Shown: positions 9,344-21,701 of the stretch, piece by piece | Position numbering within the stretch: position 1 is the stretch's first letter | How the letters are laid out: the number at the start of each line of letters is the position of its first letter | Assembly (NCBI GenBank): GCA_021521415.1 | Contig: JAIQDT010001743.1 | Coordinates: 372,001 to 436,000 of the forward strand | Length of the DNA: 64,000 nucleotides | DNA from: Bidens hawaiensis | Lineage: Eukaryota; Streptophyta; Magnoliopsida; Asterales; Asteraceae | Reading direction: 5' to 3' | Position numbers and translations under genes: made by a program | Notes under the pieces: model-generated | What the model saw: only the letters and a program-made list of their open reading frames with translations | Databases searched by the model: none | Told to the model about the DNA's origin: nothing

Positions 9344-10927
9344 TTAAGCTGCATCTTCAACTGTAGCATCACCTTCCCCCTTGCCGGCTTCAACCGCCTC
9401 CTTAGCGCCACAGGTCCCAGCCTCGGTGTTCTCAACCATCTCTTCATCATCCTCACCACCAAGGTCGTCAAGTGCAGCCTTCCATTTCTCCACCTCCCAG
9501 GCTGACTTGTCGAAAGCAGGATCACCGGCCTCCATCGCCATCTTGATCCGTGCCTGGAATACCGATCTGGCAGCCCACACCTTGGCTTCGTTAGTCGCCT
9601 ACTCCACTGCCTCTTGACGTTTGGCCTCGGCTGAGGATACCTGATCCTCCAATTTTTTCTTGAGTTGGATCATAGCCTTATCCTTAGCGACCGCAACTTT
9701 CCCTAACCCGGACATCTTCTCGCTCATCTGGAGGATAGTCTTTTCATAGTGGTCCCTCATAGCAATCACAGCCTACCAACAAATTTCGTGTCAAAATTGG
9801 GACAATGCTGGATTATAGGGAAAAACACGGTACACTTACAAAGCAGACAATGTCACAGTTGGTCTCGGGATCAGAGGGTTTCTTCCTCTTGGAAGCTGCA
9901 GATTTGGCCCTGGTAGTGGCGGTCTTGGGCTCGGAGCTTGTGCCAGCCTTTGAACTCTCCTTCTTGACAGCAGGAGAGGTAACCATGCAGTCGATGTCGT
10001 CAAGGGAGAACTTGAGAGCGGACTTTCTAGATTTCTTGGTGCCTGTAGAGGAGAAATCAACAGATAAGTATTCCATTTTGTTTTATTTACTTTAAAATGA
10101 TTAACTTACTTGACATGTTTGAGCTTGAGGAGATGTCACAAAAACCTTCAACAAACCGAGCTTGAAAGGTCCTAACTTCGGTATCCAGTGCTAGGAACCG
10201 TTTTTCCTTTTCTTCTGTTCCAGGTAGCTTGCTCAATGAAGCGAAGTTCTCAACTGCAGATGACAAAAAAGAATAAGTTTTAAAGCTGAATAATAAAGGA
10301 TCCTGCTATTCCTTAAGGATCTAGGATCCTACCCTTTATGACCCACGTGGAAGGAAGATCAGTCCCCTGGTATCGAGTCGCGTTTAACGAAGAAAAATTG
10401 ATTCCTCCACACGGAATCGTTTAACGTGGCTTTTAAGATCGGATGGGGCTGTCGGGGTTTGGACTTGAAGATAAAACGGGCAGAACCGAAGGTAGTAAGG
10501 GTATACAAATAAGACAACTCCGGGAGGCCAAAATCGATTTGTTCCTCTTTAATGATTCTTTCGATGGTGCTAAGAACCCTCCAAATCATCGGCATGGCTT
10601 GTATGTAAGATATGTCGGTTGAATCGAAAAACTTTGGGTAAAAGATGGAAAGGGGTATTTATAGCCGATAAGAAAGGGAGTTGCTGGAAAGCAGACCCAG
10701 ACCTTGGAGTAAGTGTCACATCTAATGCTGGATTCATAGGGTCGGAACAAGGTTTCTGGAGGAAATAATGTGTGAAAACTGTCGACCTCGGGATCCATGA
10801 GCTTATAGATTTCAGAAGAAGGGTTGGAAAGCAGGCCTTGTGGTTCCATTTCGACCAGTTCGGAACCACCGGATGACTGTTCGGAAGGTTTAGAAGGGGC
10901 CGGAGAAGAAGAAGAAGCGGCAGACAT
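9344..10927 (-). pseudogene. Element B unit 1 antisense four-exon gene (gypsy-type transposase-like domain plus coiled coil)
   Basis: Read on the minus strand from ATG at 10927. Exon 1 is 10927-10333, exon 2 is 10253-10110, exon 3 is 10042-9840 and exon 4 is 9772-9344. All three introns are GT-AG, with donors GTAGGA, GTAAGT and GTAAGT. Element A has the same exon borders. Exon 1 has a Ser-rich start and a block (KVWVCFPATPFLIGYKYPFP, then WRVLSTIERI and WRNQFFFVKRDS) that resembles the plant 'putative gypsy-type transposon' domain (Transposase_28 family). Exon 3 is a basic Ser/Lys-rich linker and exon 4 a charged helix. One missing base near 10630, another near 10372 and a TAG near 9601 break it. 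The role is unknown. Tat relatives are known to carry extra genes here. Confidence 0.65.
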
Positions 10928-11151
10928 GATTAAAGAGAATAAGAAACGAGGGTTAGAAGAATACCTGATTCGTCGGATGAAGGTGTATATAATCAAAGAT
11001 ATAGGGCGGCATATATAGACGGTTATATTTAACCTTAAGGGCTAAATGGTAAATTTTCTGGCAAAACCATCCCATCGTGCAGTTTTCACAATGATTTTGA
11101 ATTTCAAAATGACAGCTGTGTTCCACTGTCACCCGCCATTTTTGGGGCAAT

Positions 11152-12446
11152 TGTTAGGACACGATTTTTATACTGAGGATCCTTAATACTTAACTGTCTT
11201 ATAGATAGTTATCCTTGAAATATATGTCAGGATATAAAGGATCCACGATCCTCGGTATTGTTTGTTTACTAATGATTGAATTTAGTATAGTGATGTGTTA
11301 GACAGGGGTATCAACTTGGAGACGCATTTGCATCAGTTATCCACATGTAACACCCTATAGCTGGAACATGGATATTGGATCCTAATTCAACACAGCTGGT
11401 TATGGACGAACTCTTTAGAAGATCGAAGTTTAAATATCACCAACGGCTGTGTGACTCGTTCTTCCGCTTATCTCGCTACTGAACGACTATACGCACGTGG
11501 TCAAAGTCATGGAGCGGCTAGTGGAGGACTTCCGTGTAATTAGAAGATATTGTTATTATTGTTATATTATTTAAACGGGTAATGATTGACTAGGAAGAAC
11601 AGTTGTATTCTCACACACACTAGAGCAGATTCAATAATTATCTCTATACACTAGCTTACATTGTAATTTCGATCATATACTCCACAAACATTTGTAACCA
11701 CTTTACGTTGATTAATAAACTTGACGGAGATAGTTTTCACCGTCTGGGGGTTTTTTGTGCCGGAGACCGAGATAACCATATACTCATAGACCAAAGGTTA
11801 TCTTGTTGATTATTGACTAAGAAACTTATCACCAACGGTTGTGTGACTCGTTCTTCCGCTTATCTCGCTACTGAACGACTATACGCACGTGGTCAAAGTC
11901 ATGGAGCGGCTAGTGGAGGACTTCCGTGTAATTAGGAGACATTGTTATTATTGTTATATTATTTAAACAGGTAATGATCGACTAGGAAGAACACTTGTAT
12001 TCTCACACACACTAGAGCAGATTCAATAATTCTCTCTATACACTAGCTTACATTGTAATTTCGATCATATACTCCACAAACATTTGTAACCACTTTTCTT
12101 TGATTAATAAACTTGAAGGTGATAGTTTTCACCGTCCGGGGGTTTTTTGTGCCGGAGACCGAGATAACCATATACTCGTAGACCAAAGGTTATCTTGTTG
12201 ATTATTGACTAAGATACTTCGACCAAAGATTATTCTATTAATCCTTGACCGGAGCTATTTTACCAACGATTACCTCGATAAGTTTTGACCAAAGTAAGAC
12301 AATCTTGGTTAAGGGTTTTTTCCCTCGTGATAAAATCATCGTGTTCATCAATATCACGCTCATACATTAGTCATTATTGTGTTAGCACCTTACCTCACAT
12401 TTACAAATTTGGATACTTGATCCTTAGCAGATTTTTGTCCAAAACA
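11152..12446 (+). repeat. Element B LTR2 (shared middle LTR, hybrid)
   Basis: 1295 bp. It contains a 392-bp tandem duplication (copies start at 11436 and 11828) that LTR1 lacks and LTR3 has. Up to C12032 its variants are those of LTR3. From C12041 on they are those of LTR1 (for example TTTGATTAATAAACTTGAAG and TTACCAACG). Confidence 0.9.
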
Positions 12447-12449
12447 ATT

Positions 12450-12467
12450 TGGCACCCACCGTGGGGC
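12450..12467 (+). promoter_or_regulatory. Element B unit 2 primer-binding site
   Basis: Identical to the site of unit 1 (TGGCACCCACCGTGGGGC), three bases after the end of LTR2. Confidence 0.65.
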
Positions 12468-12531
12468 AATTGGTGCTATAATCCATATTATTCTCATCAA
12501 GCTTCATTTTTCCATACCCTGAACACTCACA

Positions 12532-14716
12532 ATGGCCTCTCAAACTACCTCTGATTCGTCAACCATGCCCTCATCAATTCCTCTCTCATCGAGGACCTTG
12601 CCACCAATGCCTCCGCCAATCACGGCAGCACAACGAACTACTACTACTGGAAGCAGAACGCAACTACCAATCTTCCAGAGCTCGAAAACCACTGCTGCTA
12701 CCCCGGCGGTTAATACTAATAGTGATGTTTCGTCTATGTTTTCGCAAGTTAAAGCATATATGGAGCAAAAGAACAAGTCTAACCAGAGGATCCTTCGTGA
12801 GATAGAAGATCTCAGGAAGAACAAGAGGCCAGCAGAAGATCTCACTCCCCTAGTGCCCAGGATGTTGGATTTCACCAGTCCGGGATCCTTGGCTCAGCCT
12901 TCACAAGGATCTTCACTGTTTCAGCCAGGATCCTCTATCCTGCAAAGAGGGTTCATGGGCCAACCGGCTCAGGGATCCTCAATGTTTCATCCAGGATCCT
13001 CTATCCTGCAACCAGGGTCCATGGGTCAACCGGCTCAGGGATCCTCAATGTTTCAGCTAGGATCCTCTATCCTGCAACCAGGGTCCATGAGTCAGCAGGC
13101 TCAAGGATCCTTACTCTTTCAGTCAGGATCACATATCCTTCAACAAGGGTCCGTGGGTCTACAGGCTCAAGGATCTTCAAGAATGCAACATATACAGTCT
13201 TCCGAAGTCCATGTTGGAGACATAATTCCCATGCAAACCATAGCTTCAGGAGGACCCACTCCGATTGCCGACTCCTCTTTTCCAAGATACTCGTCTGGAG
13301 TACTAAACACCACCCAGCAGAGAGGTAACTGGTACGATCCTATTCTTTAGATACTAACCATGTTCCCATGCAGGATTCAGGCATCAACCAGGACATGGCT
13401 AGGGAATTACAAAAGCTAAAGGATATGATATCCAGTGTCCCGGGAGTGATATGTCCAATTCTTGAGATACCGGAGGGGAGTCACAAGTTATCCAGATTCG
13501 CTCCGCCCATATGTGATGCTGAAATTCCGAAGCGATTCCAAACTCCCAACATGAAGACATATGATGGGAGCACCGACCCTGAGGAACATGTTGCCCAATA
13601 TAGGGAAATGATGGAAATTAATCCAATTCCTGAAAGACTCAAGGAGGCTTGCCTTTGTAAAGGATTTGGAGCCACGCTAACGGGAGCTGCACTGAAATGG
13701 CTACTAAGTCTTCCACCATTTTCGGTTACATCTTTCTCTCATTTAGTCAATTTGTTTAACACTCAATTTTCTTGTAGTCGGAAATTTGAGAGGTTAACTA
13801 GTGATTTATATCGCGTTATCCAACCTAGTGATGAATCCCTTAGGGATTTCGTTACAAGGTTCGGTAAGGAAGCTCTAGAAATCCCAAACCTTGATATGAC
13901 TACTGCTGTTGAAGCATTCAAGATGAGAATTCAAAAGAGCTCCCCTTTTTATGATGATTAGTGATGACTCCATGCAGGATATTAGATGAAGTCAGAAACA
14001 GGGCATTAAGGTACATCCGCTTGGAAGAAGATGAAAAGATCCAGGATCGTCTTAGGGGACAAACAAAACAAGAAACACCCGAGAAGAATAAAGGATCCTG
14101 GAATAGGAACAACAATACAAAGCCATATGCCAAGTTCAACAATCAGAACGTGCGGGCAATTGAAGAAGGAGATGACGATGAAGATTACCCTTGCATCTCC
14201 GACTATTGTTTCTCTGTAGATACTCATGGCTTGATTTGTGCCATGAAGGATCTGGGAGAAAAAGCAAGGTGGCCGCGGAAGAATGAGAAGGTCGTCGGCT
14301 TCAAGGACAAGTCTAAGTGGTGTGCCTTCCATGAAGACTTTGGTCATGCGACAGATGAGTGCATTGGCTTGAGGAAAGAAATTGGGTACCTCCTGAGCAA
14401 GGGCCACTTTAAAGAACTCTTGGGAAGGAAGAAATCCAAAACCCAAGATCCTGAAGACCTCCCACAGAAAGCAACACCACCACCACCACCAGATGCACAT
14501 GTGATCAACTTCATCTCCAGGGACTACGAATTATTTCGAGATTCCTGTACCATAGAAGAAAATCCCGTAGAAGAATTCGAATTGGATGATGAGAGAAGAC
14601 CGCTCATCCCCACTACTCGGGTGACTGATCAGAGAGTCTTTTTAACTCAAGGATCCAGGATCCTCAAAAGAACAAGTCCGATGTGCCAGCAGTTAATTTT
14701 ATCTCAGGAGGTTTAG
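12532..14716 (+). pseudogene. Element B unit 2 gag
   Basis: A copy of the gag at 1758-3942 with the same three-frame structure and the same shifts (near 13348 and 13961). Differences seen are Pro to Arg in the first 22-residue repeat (ILQRGF, about 12946), Leu to Phe in the capsid (VTSFSHL, about 13735) and Asn to Ile near 14606. Everything else I compared is identical, including the broken positions. So the copy was made after gag had already lost its frame. Confidence 0.85.
12904..13167 (+). repeat. 66-bp coding tandem repeat in gag of unit 2
   Basis: Four 66-bp units starting at 12904, 12970, 13036 and 13102, matching those of unit 1 except for two changed bases in the first unit (12946-12947). 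Confidence 0.85.
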
Positions 14717-15311
14717 ACATATGTGGAACTTCTTTCTCTGCAGCAAAAAGATTAGCCAAGGAGATCAAGATGGACAACGGAGATCATCCAATAGTCTCAA
14801 CCACATTAACAACCGACAAGAGAATCTTCTTCAATGAGGAAGACAAGCTGAACATCCAAGATCCTCACCATGACGGTTTGATTATTACATTATTTATCTC
14901 GAACCATTATGTAAGCAGGATCCTAGTGGACGGGGGCAGCTCGGTCAACATTATCCAGCATGACGTCCTCAAAAAAATGAACATCCCGGATTCAGAAATC
15001 ATTCCTAGAACATCGGTGCTAGTCGGTTTCAGTGGTGAAACAAGAAGACATTGGGGGACATCAACCTCCCAATTTATATCGAAGGGTTAAATACATACAA
15101 AAAATTTTGTGTTATAGATAACCTTTCCTGTTGCAATGTTATTTTAGGTAGGCCTTGGCTCCATGGAACGAAGGCCATAGCTTCAAATTATCACCAATGC
15201 ATCAAGCTACCAACTCCTTGGGAAGTTGTAAAGATAGTAGGTGACCAAGAGGAGGCTAAGAACTACTATTCATCGTCAATGAAGCCAACAACTAAGCAAA
15301 CTATAGCATAG
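14683..15311 (+). pseudogene. Element B unit 2 aspartic protease
   Basis: Identical by eye to the protease of unit 1. It has the active site RILVDGGSSVNII (about 14915-14953), the same one-base loss near 15040 that moves the second half to another frame, and the same terminal TAG at 15309. The protease would process Gag and Pol if it were expressed from a repaired frame. No unit-specific change was found. Confidence 0.8.
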
Positions 15312-15317
15312 CAACTA
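15309..15317 (+). promoter_or_regulatory. Candidate stop-readthrough signal TAG CAA CTA (unit 2)
   Basis: Identical to the site at 4535-4543 and in frame with the RT that follows. Confidence 0.5.
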
Positions 15318-16721
15318 CAGCAACATCCTAGGGACGTGCTGGAAGCTCGGGAGAAAGACCTCAAAGAAGTATCATTGGACCCCGAAGATCCAGAGATAAA
15401 AGTGTTCCTAGGATCCAGTATCCCCAGCAAAATAGAGGAGGATATAATATCCTTTCTAGCGCGAAGGAGATCAACTTTTGCCTTCAATTACTCAGACATG
15501 ACAGATATTTCGAAAGAGGTAATTACTTATAAACTCGGCCTTGATTTATCTGTTAAACCCGTCCATCAGAAGCAAAGAAAATTCGCTCCTGAGAGGAACA
15601 AGATCATACAAGAAGAAGTTGAAAAACTTCTTAAGGCCGGTATGATCAGAGAGGTTCAGTATCCTCGATGGCTAGCTAATGTGGTCGTTGTTTCAAAAAA
15701 GAATGGAAAATGGAGGGTATGTGTCGATTTCACAGATTTAAATAAGGCATGTCCCAAGGATCCTTTCCCATTACCACATATAGATGCCATGGTGGACGCG
15801 ACGGCTGGACATGAAATGCTCACCTTTATGGATGCTTCCTCTGGATTCCAACAAATTCAGATGGAACCATCTGATCAAGAGGACACAGCGTTCATGACTC
15901 CAACCGGCATATATTGTTATACTGCTATGCCGTTCGGACTAAGAAATGCAGAAGCAACGTACCAAAGACTAGTAAACATGATGTTCAAAGACCAATTGGG
16001 CAAGACTATGGAGGTATACATAGATGATATGGTGGAAAAGTCGAAGAAGGCAGAGGACCACCTAAAAGACCTCGAGGAAGCATTCAATATCCTTGACCAA
16101 TATAACATGAAGCTAAATCCGTCCAAATGCCACTTCGGTGTTAAGGCTGGAAAGTTTCCGGGATATATGGTCACAAAAAGAGGAATTAAAGCAAGCCCGG
16201 AACAGATCGAAGCTATTGTCAATCTCAAATCTCCTGCAAATGCCAAGGAAGTCCAGAGACTTACCGGAAGAATAGCAGCCTTGAATAGGTTCATCTCAAG
16301 ATCCTCCGAGAAGTGTAAAGACTTCTATGATATCCTTAGAAAGAAGAAGAAGTTTGAGTGGACTGAAAAACATGAAGCTGCTCTCACAGCCTTGAAGGAT
16401 TACTTATCCTCAGCTCCGGCTCTGATGAAGCCTGTGGATGGAGAATCCTTGTATCTATATCTTGTTGTTTCAGGAAATACAGTGAGTGCGGTCTTGATAA
16501 AGGATCATGAAGGTGAACAACATCCCGTATACTATGTAAGTAAAAGTCTTTTAGATGCGGAGTCCAGGTATTCTCATTTAGAAAAGCTAATTCTTGCACT
16601 TATTATGGCTTCTACTAAACTGAGACATTATTTTGAAACTCACCCTATTATTTTGAGAACTAACTATCCTGTAAAGAATGTTCTTAGAAAACCAGAGTTA
16701 TCAGGTAGAATGGCTAAGTGA
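15312..16721 (+). pseudogene. Element B unit 2 reverse transcriptase and gypsy-type RNase H
   Basis: Same as the region at 4538-5947, with no difference found by eye. The catalytic Tyr-Ile-Asp-Asp is at 16017-16028, and the RT blocks WRVCVDFTDLNK and MPFGLRNAEATY are kept. The gypsy RNase H again lacks the first catalytic Asp (LYLVVSGNTV). The frame closes at the same TGA (16719), where A has a Trp codon. Confidence 0.85.
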
Positions 16722-17648
16722 GCTGTAAAATTAAGTGCATATGATATACAATACGAGTCAAGAACAGCGATCAAGTCTCAAGCATTAGCGGATTTTGTGG
16801 CTGATTTCACTAGTGATCTACAAAAAGAAGCTGACTTGGAAGTGCAACATCTAGAAAAGACCAAGGATACTTGGATACTCTTCACTGATGGAGCATCTAA
16901 CGTGAGAGGAACAGGATTGGGGATCCTACTGAAATCGCCACAGGGGGACATATTACCGCAGTCTTTAGCTTGTGAGTTCCTGGCGACAAACAATGAAGCA
17001 GAGTACGAAGCTTTAATCGCAGGTTTGCAATTAGCCAAAAACAGGAGGATCAGGTATCTTCAAGTTTATGTAGATTCTTTATTGATAACTAACCACTTTA
17101 ACGGCTCCTACGCTGTTAAAGGTGAGAAACTAATGAAATATTTAGATGTTGTGAAGGAATTGTCGAAATCCTTCGAAATATTTAGTATTACACAGGTACC
17201 GAGGGAAGAAAACGTTGGGGCAGATGCCTTAGCAAACTTAGCCTCATCTTTGAAGATTCCTGAGGATTTGAAAATCCCAATAATCCACATTCTCACGCCA
17301 GCAATAGGAGAACAAGAAATTGGGGAGATAACAAAAGATAAAGAAATCGTGCTTTGGGATCCTTTATCCTCCAATAATAAAGGATCATGGATCCATCCTA
17401 TCAAGAACTATATTCAGACTGGAGAAATTCCAACCACCGAAAATCCCAAGTCCTTCAAGCTCGAGTTATCCCAATATATTTTATTAGATGATATGGTATA
17501 TAGAAAATCTCTTGCATGTCCATATCTGAGATGCATCGAGGATCCTGAGATCCAAGAGGTACTTAAGGATTTTCACGAAGGAGATTGCGGCAATCACACA
17601 GGTGGAAGAGCGTTATTTTCCAGGATACTCAGAACTAGATACTTCTGA
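16722..17648 (+). pseudogene. Element B unit 2 second (archaeal-type) RNase H and integrase N-terminus
   Basis: Same as 5948-6874 except for Phe to Ser in WDPLSSNNKGSW (about 17372). All four acidic residues are present (FTDGAS, NNEAEYEAL, VDSLL, GADALA). It ends at the same TGA (17646). Confidence 0.8.
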
Positions 17649-18620
17649 ACAACAATGAAAAAAGATGCAGTGGAGTATTCAAAGAAGTGTGATGCTTGCC
17701 AAAGACACGCAAACATCCTTCATCAACTAGCGGAACCTCTATATCCTATATCCTCCTCATGGCCTTTTATGAAATGGGGTATGGTTATTGTAGGCAAATT
17801 ACCAAAAGCACCAGGTGGAAAAGTCTTTATGCTTGCCATGACTGACTACTTCTCCAAATGGATTGAGGCAGAGGCATTTGTACAAGTCCGAGAAAGGGAA
17901 GTAATATCTTTTACTAAACGAAATATTATAACTTGATTTGGTATTCCCGCTGAAATTGTTTGTGACAATGGTTCCCAGTTTATTGGGAAGAGAACTACTA
18001 ACTTTTGTGACAGTTGGGGCATCAAAATGATTACTTCGACTCCAATTCACCCTCAAGCCAATGGCCAAGCAGAGTCTAGCAACAAGATTATCATCAACAA
18101 TCTAAAGAAGAAGCTAGGATCCAAGAAGGGAAAATGGGCTGAAGAACTTCCTTATGTTCTTTGGGCAGATAGAACTACACCCAAAAATGCGATAGGCCAG
18201 ACATCCTTCTCCTTGGTGTTCGGAGCAGAAGCAGTAATTCCTACAGAAATGGTGGTCCCTACTGCTAGAACCAGCATCCGTGATCCTGAAGCTAATAGAG
18301 AAGTTCTCCTTGAAGACTTGGATACTATAGAAGAACTCAGAGACCTAGCAAAAATCAGAATGGCAGCGTATCAACAAAGGGTAGCTGGGGCATAAAACAA
18401 AAGTATCAGAATTAGAAGATTTCAAGAAGGAGATCTAGTATTAAGAAAAGCCTTCCAAAACACCACAAATCCGGCTGATGGAAAGTTAGCACCCAAATGG
18501 GAAGGACCTTATCAGATTGAGTTTGAAGCAGGAAAAGGGGTATATCATTTGCTCACAATGGAAGGCAACAGGTTACCAAGAGCTTGGAATGCCATTTACC
18601 TCAAGAAATATTTTTTCTGA
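17649..18620 (+). pseudogene. Element B unit 2 integrase, with an extra stop
   Basis: Same as the integrase at 6875-7846, including Val in place of the first catalytic Asp (GMVIVG, 17784-17786) and the TGA at 17934. This copy has one further lesion. The Tyr codon of VAGAYNKS is TAA at 18393-18395, which removes the C-terminal DNA-binding part. It is one of the few differences between the two units and must postdate the duplication, or come from the other parent allele. Confidence 0.85.
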
Positions 18621-20117
18621 TCAGGATCCGTTATCCTGAGAAGATATATTATCCAGTAAAAGGATCAAGGATCCTTAAAGCGGTAACATCTTTCTAATCT
18701 ATTATTCTATTCGAATTATTATTATTAATTTAAAGATAATATATTCTTAACCTTTTATCTTTTCCAAGTCTTGAATAACCATGCAGGATTGTAACGGGAC
18801 ATTTGATGTTCAAGAGGTTGGCCACCTCTCCGTTGCATTTAAGGTACTTTATTATTTCCCTTGGCATTGCCCACGTTTGGATATGACCCCCGATGGTCAT
18901 ATCACCTAAGGTTTAAAGGTTTTTACCTTTCTCACGATCGCCAGTTGCGCATGCTATCCAACATATAGTTTGGGGCAGCGGGACCAGTACACGCTTAGTG
19001 GCTGACAATTTCGTTGTCCCCGGCTATATGGAGGATCCTATGAATTATGATAGACGTACCATACCTCCGGTTTATAACGTTTTCACGTTATCTCACGTTT
19101 GGGCTAAATCCCGGTTCGGGCGAGACCCCAGTTAACATCCGTATCTTTGGGCCAGTCCCCAGTTTGGGATTGTCCCCAGTTTTTTGGGCTTGTCCCCAGT
19201 ATGTTGGGCTTGTCCCCAGTTACACGGGCTTGTCCCCAGATTACACGGGCTTGTCCCCAGTTGCACGGGCTTGTCCCCAGAATATTTGTTGGGCTTGTCC
19301 CTAGTTTAACGGGTTTAACCCCAACTAATAACATGAATTGTTTGCAGCGAATTTTCTAAGTTCTTACTAAAGATCAAGAAACTAAGGATCCCGGATCCTA
19401 GAGCTACTCTTGTAAGGAACGTTAGGAGTTCGATACTTCTGGTAACCTAGGTCTATTTGGACCTTCTGGTATGATCTTTATTGATTAACTTAAGTTTGAT
19501 ATTTATTATAACTTTGGATATTCCGGCTAGAAAGGCTAATCTTCTAAAAATAGTTATTTAATTACTGAAGTCTTTAACTAATTTCCGGATATTTTATCCT
19601 AAAATTTCCTTATATAAATTTATTGATTACTTAAGTATATTCTATTCTAAATTTTTTTTAAAGATCTTATATCCTAAAAATATAATATTCGAAGATTATT
19701 TACCAAACTCTAAACAATGCTTAAACTTATATACAACAAGTTTTTGAAAATAAGTAACAAGCAAATAGTCAAAAGATTTATGTTAATTAAAGTAAATAAG
19801 CCACAAGGACTTATCCAAAATTTCTTAACCCGGACTTCACCATACTAAAAGATGGACTATCCATCCGGGTTAAGTAAGAGTTACTAATAGTTCATAAAGT
19901 GCTGGAAAATAAAAAAAAACAGGGGCAACAAAGGCTTCATCCCCACAAACAGAGGATCCCTCCACCTTTGTCACCCCCGCATATTGTCTTAAGGATCATA
20001 GATCCTTTATCCTAAATACTATTGTTTATTACAGACCATAGAAATTGTTCATAAAAACATCAACATCAAATAAAAAAGTGGGCTCGGGCCTTGTCTTTAA
20101 TATCCTTCATCACCCAC
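18621..20117 (+). other. Element B unit 2 non-coding region between pol and antisense gene
   Basis: A copy of 7847-9343 with a single difference noticed (A8249 against G19023). It contains the minisatellite and no sense gene. Confidence 0.7.
19150..19326 (+). repeat. Minisatellite with GGGCTTGTCCCCAG core (unit 2)
   Basis: Identical array to 8376-8552, with about eight units. That such an array shows no length change between the units supports a very recent duplication. Confidence 0.85.
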
Positions 20118-21701
20118 TTAAGCTGCATCTTCAACTGTAGCATCACCTTCCCCCTTGCCGGCTTCAACCGCCTCCTTAGCGCCACAGGTCCCAGCCTCGG
20201 TGTTCTCAACCATCTCTTCATCATCCTCACCACCAAGGTCGTCAAGTGCAGCCTTCCATTTCTCCACCTCCCAGGCTGACTTGTCGAAAGCAGGATCACC
20301 GGCCTCCATCGCCATCTTGATCCGTGCCTGGAATACCGATCTGGCAGCCCACACCTTGGCTTCGTTAGTCGCCTACTCCACTGCCTCTTGACGTTTGGCC
20401 TCGGCTGAGGATACCTGATCCTCCAATTTTTTCTTGAGTTGGATCATAGCCTTATCCTTAGCGACCGCAACTTTCCCTAACCCGGACATCTTCTCGCTCA
20501 TCTGGAGGATAGTCTTTTCATAGTGGTCCCTCATAGCAATCACAGCCTACCAACAAATTTCGTGTCAAAATTGGGACAATGCTGGATTATAGGGAAAAAC
20601 ACGGTACACTTACAAAGCAGACAATGTCACAGTTGGTCTCGGGATCAGAGGGTTTCTTCCTCTTGGAAGCTGCAGATTTGGCCCTGGTAGTGGCGGTCTT
20701 GGGCTCGGAGCTTGTGCCAGCCTTTGAACTCTCCTTCTTGACAGCAGGAGAGGTAACCATGCAGTCGATGTCGTCAAGGGAGAACTTGAGAGCGGACTTT
20801 CTAGATTTCTTGGTGCCTGTAGAGGAGAAATCAACAGATAAGTATTCCATTTTGTTTTATTTACTTTAAAATGATTAACTTACTTGACATGTTTGAGCTT
20901 GAGGAGATGTCACAAAAACCTTCAACAAACCGAGCTTGAAAGGTCCTAACTTCGGTATCCAGTGCTAGGAACCGTTTTTCCTTTTCTTCTGTTCCAGGTA
21001 GCTTGCTCAATGAAGCGAAGTTCTCAACTGCAGATGACAAAAAAGAATAAGTTTTAAAGCTGAATAATAAAGGATCCTGCTATTCCTTAAGGATCTAGGA
21101 TCCTACCCTTTATGACCCACGTGGAAGGAAGATCAGTCCCCTGGTATCGAGTCGCGTTTAACGAAGAAAAATTGATTCCTCCACACGGAATCGTTTAACG
21201 TGGCTTTTAAGATCGGATGGGGCTGTCGGGGTTTGGACTTGAAGATAAAACGGGCAGAACCGAAGGTAGTAAGGGTATACAAATAAGACAACTCCGGGAG
21301 GCCAAAATCGATTTGTTCCTCTTTAATGATTCTTTCGATGGTGCTAAGAACCCTCCAAATCATCGGCATGGCTTGTATGTAAGATATGTCGGTTGAATCG
21401 AAAAACTTTGGGTAAAAGATGGAAAGGGGTATTTATAGCCGATAAGAAAGGGAGTTGCTGGAAAGCAGACCCAGACCTTGGAGTAAGTGTCACATCTAAT
21501 GCTGGATTCATAGGGTCGGAACAAGGTTTCTGGAGGAAATAATGTGTGAAAACTGTCAACCTCGGGATCCATGAGCTTATAGATTTCAGAAGAAGGGTTG
21601 GAAAGCAGGCCTTGTGGTTCCATTTCGACCAGTTCGGAACCACCGGATGACTGTTCGGAAGGTTTAGAAGGGGCCGGAGAAGAAGAAGAAGCGGCAGACA
21701 T
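20118..21701 (-). pseudogene. Element B unit 2 antisense four-exon gene
   Basis: A copy of the antisense gene at 9344-10927. Exon 1 is 21701-21107, exon 2 is 21027-20884, exon 3 is 20816-20614 and exon 4 is 20546-20118. It has the same GT-AG borders, the same two single-base losses in exon 1 and the same TAG in exon 4. I saw one substitution, near 21557 (LTVFTH in place of STVFTH in an overlapping frame). Function is unknown. The exon 1 domain resembles the plant gypsy-type transposase-like family. Confidence 0.65.
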
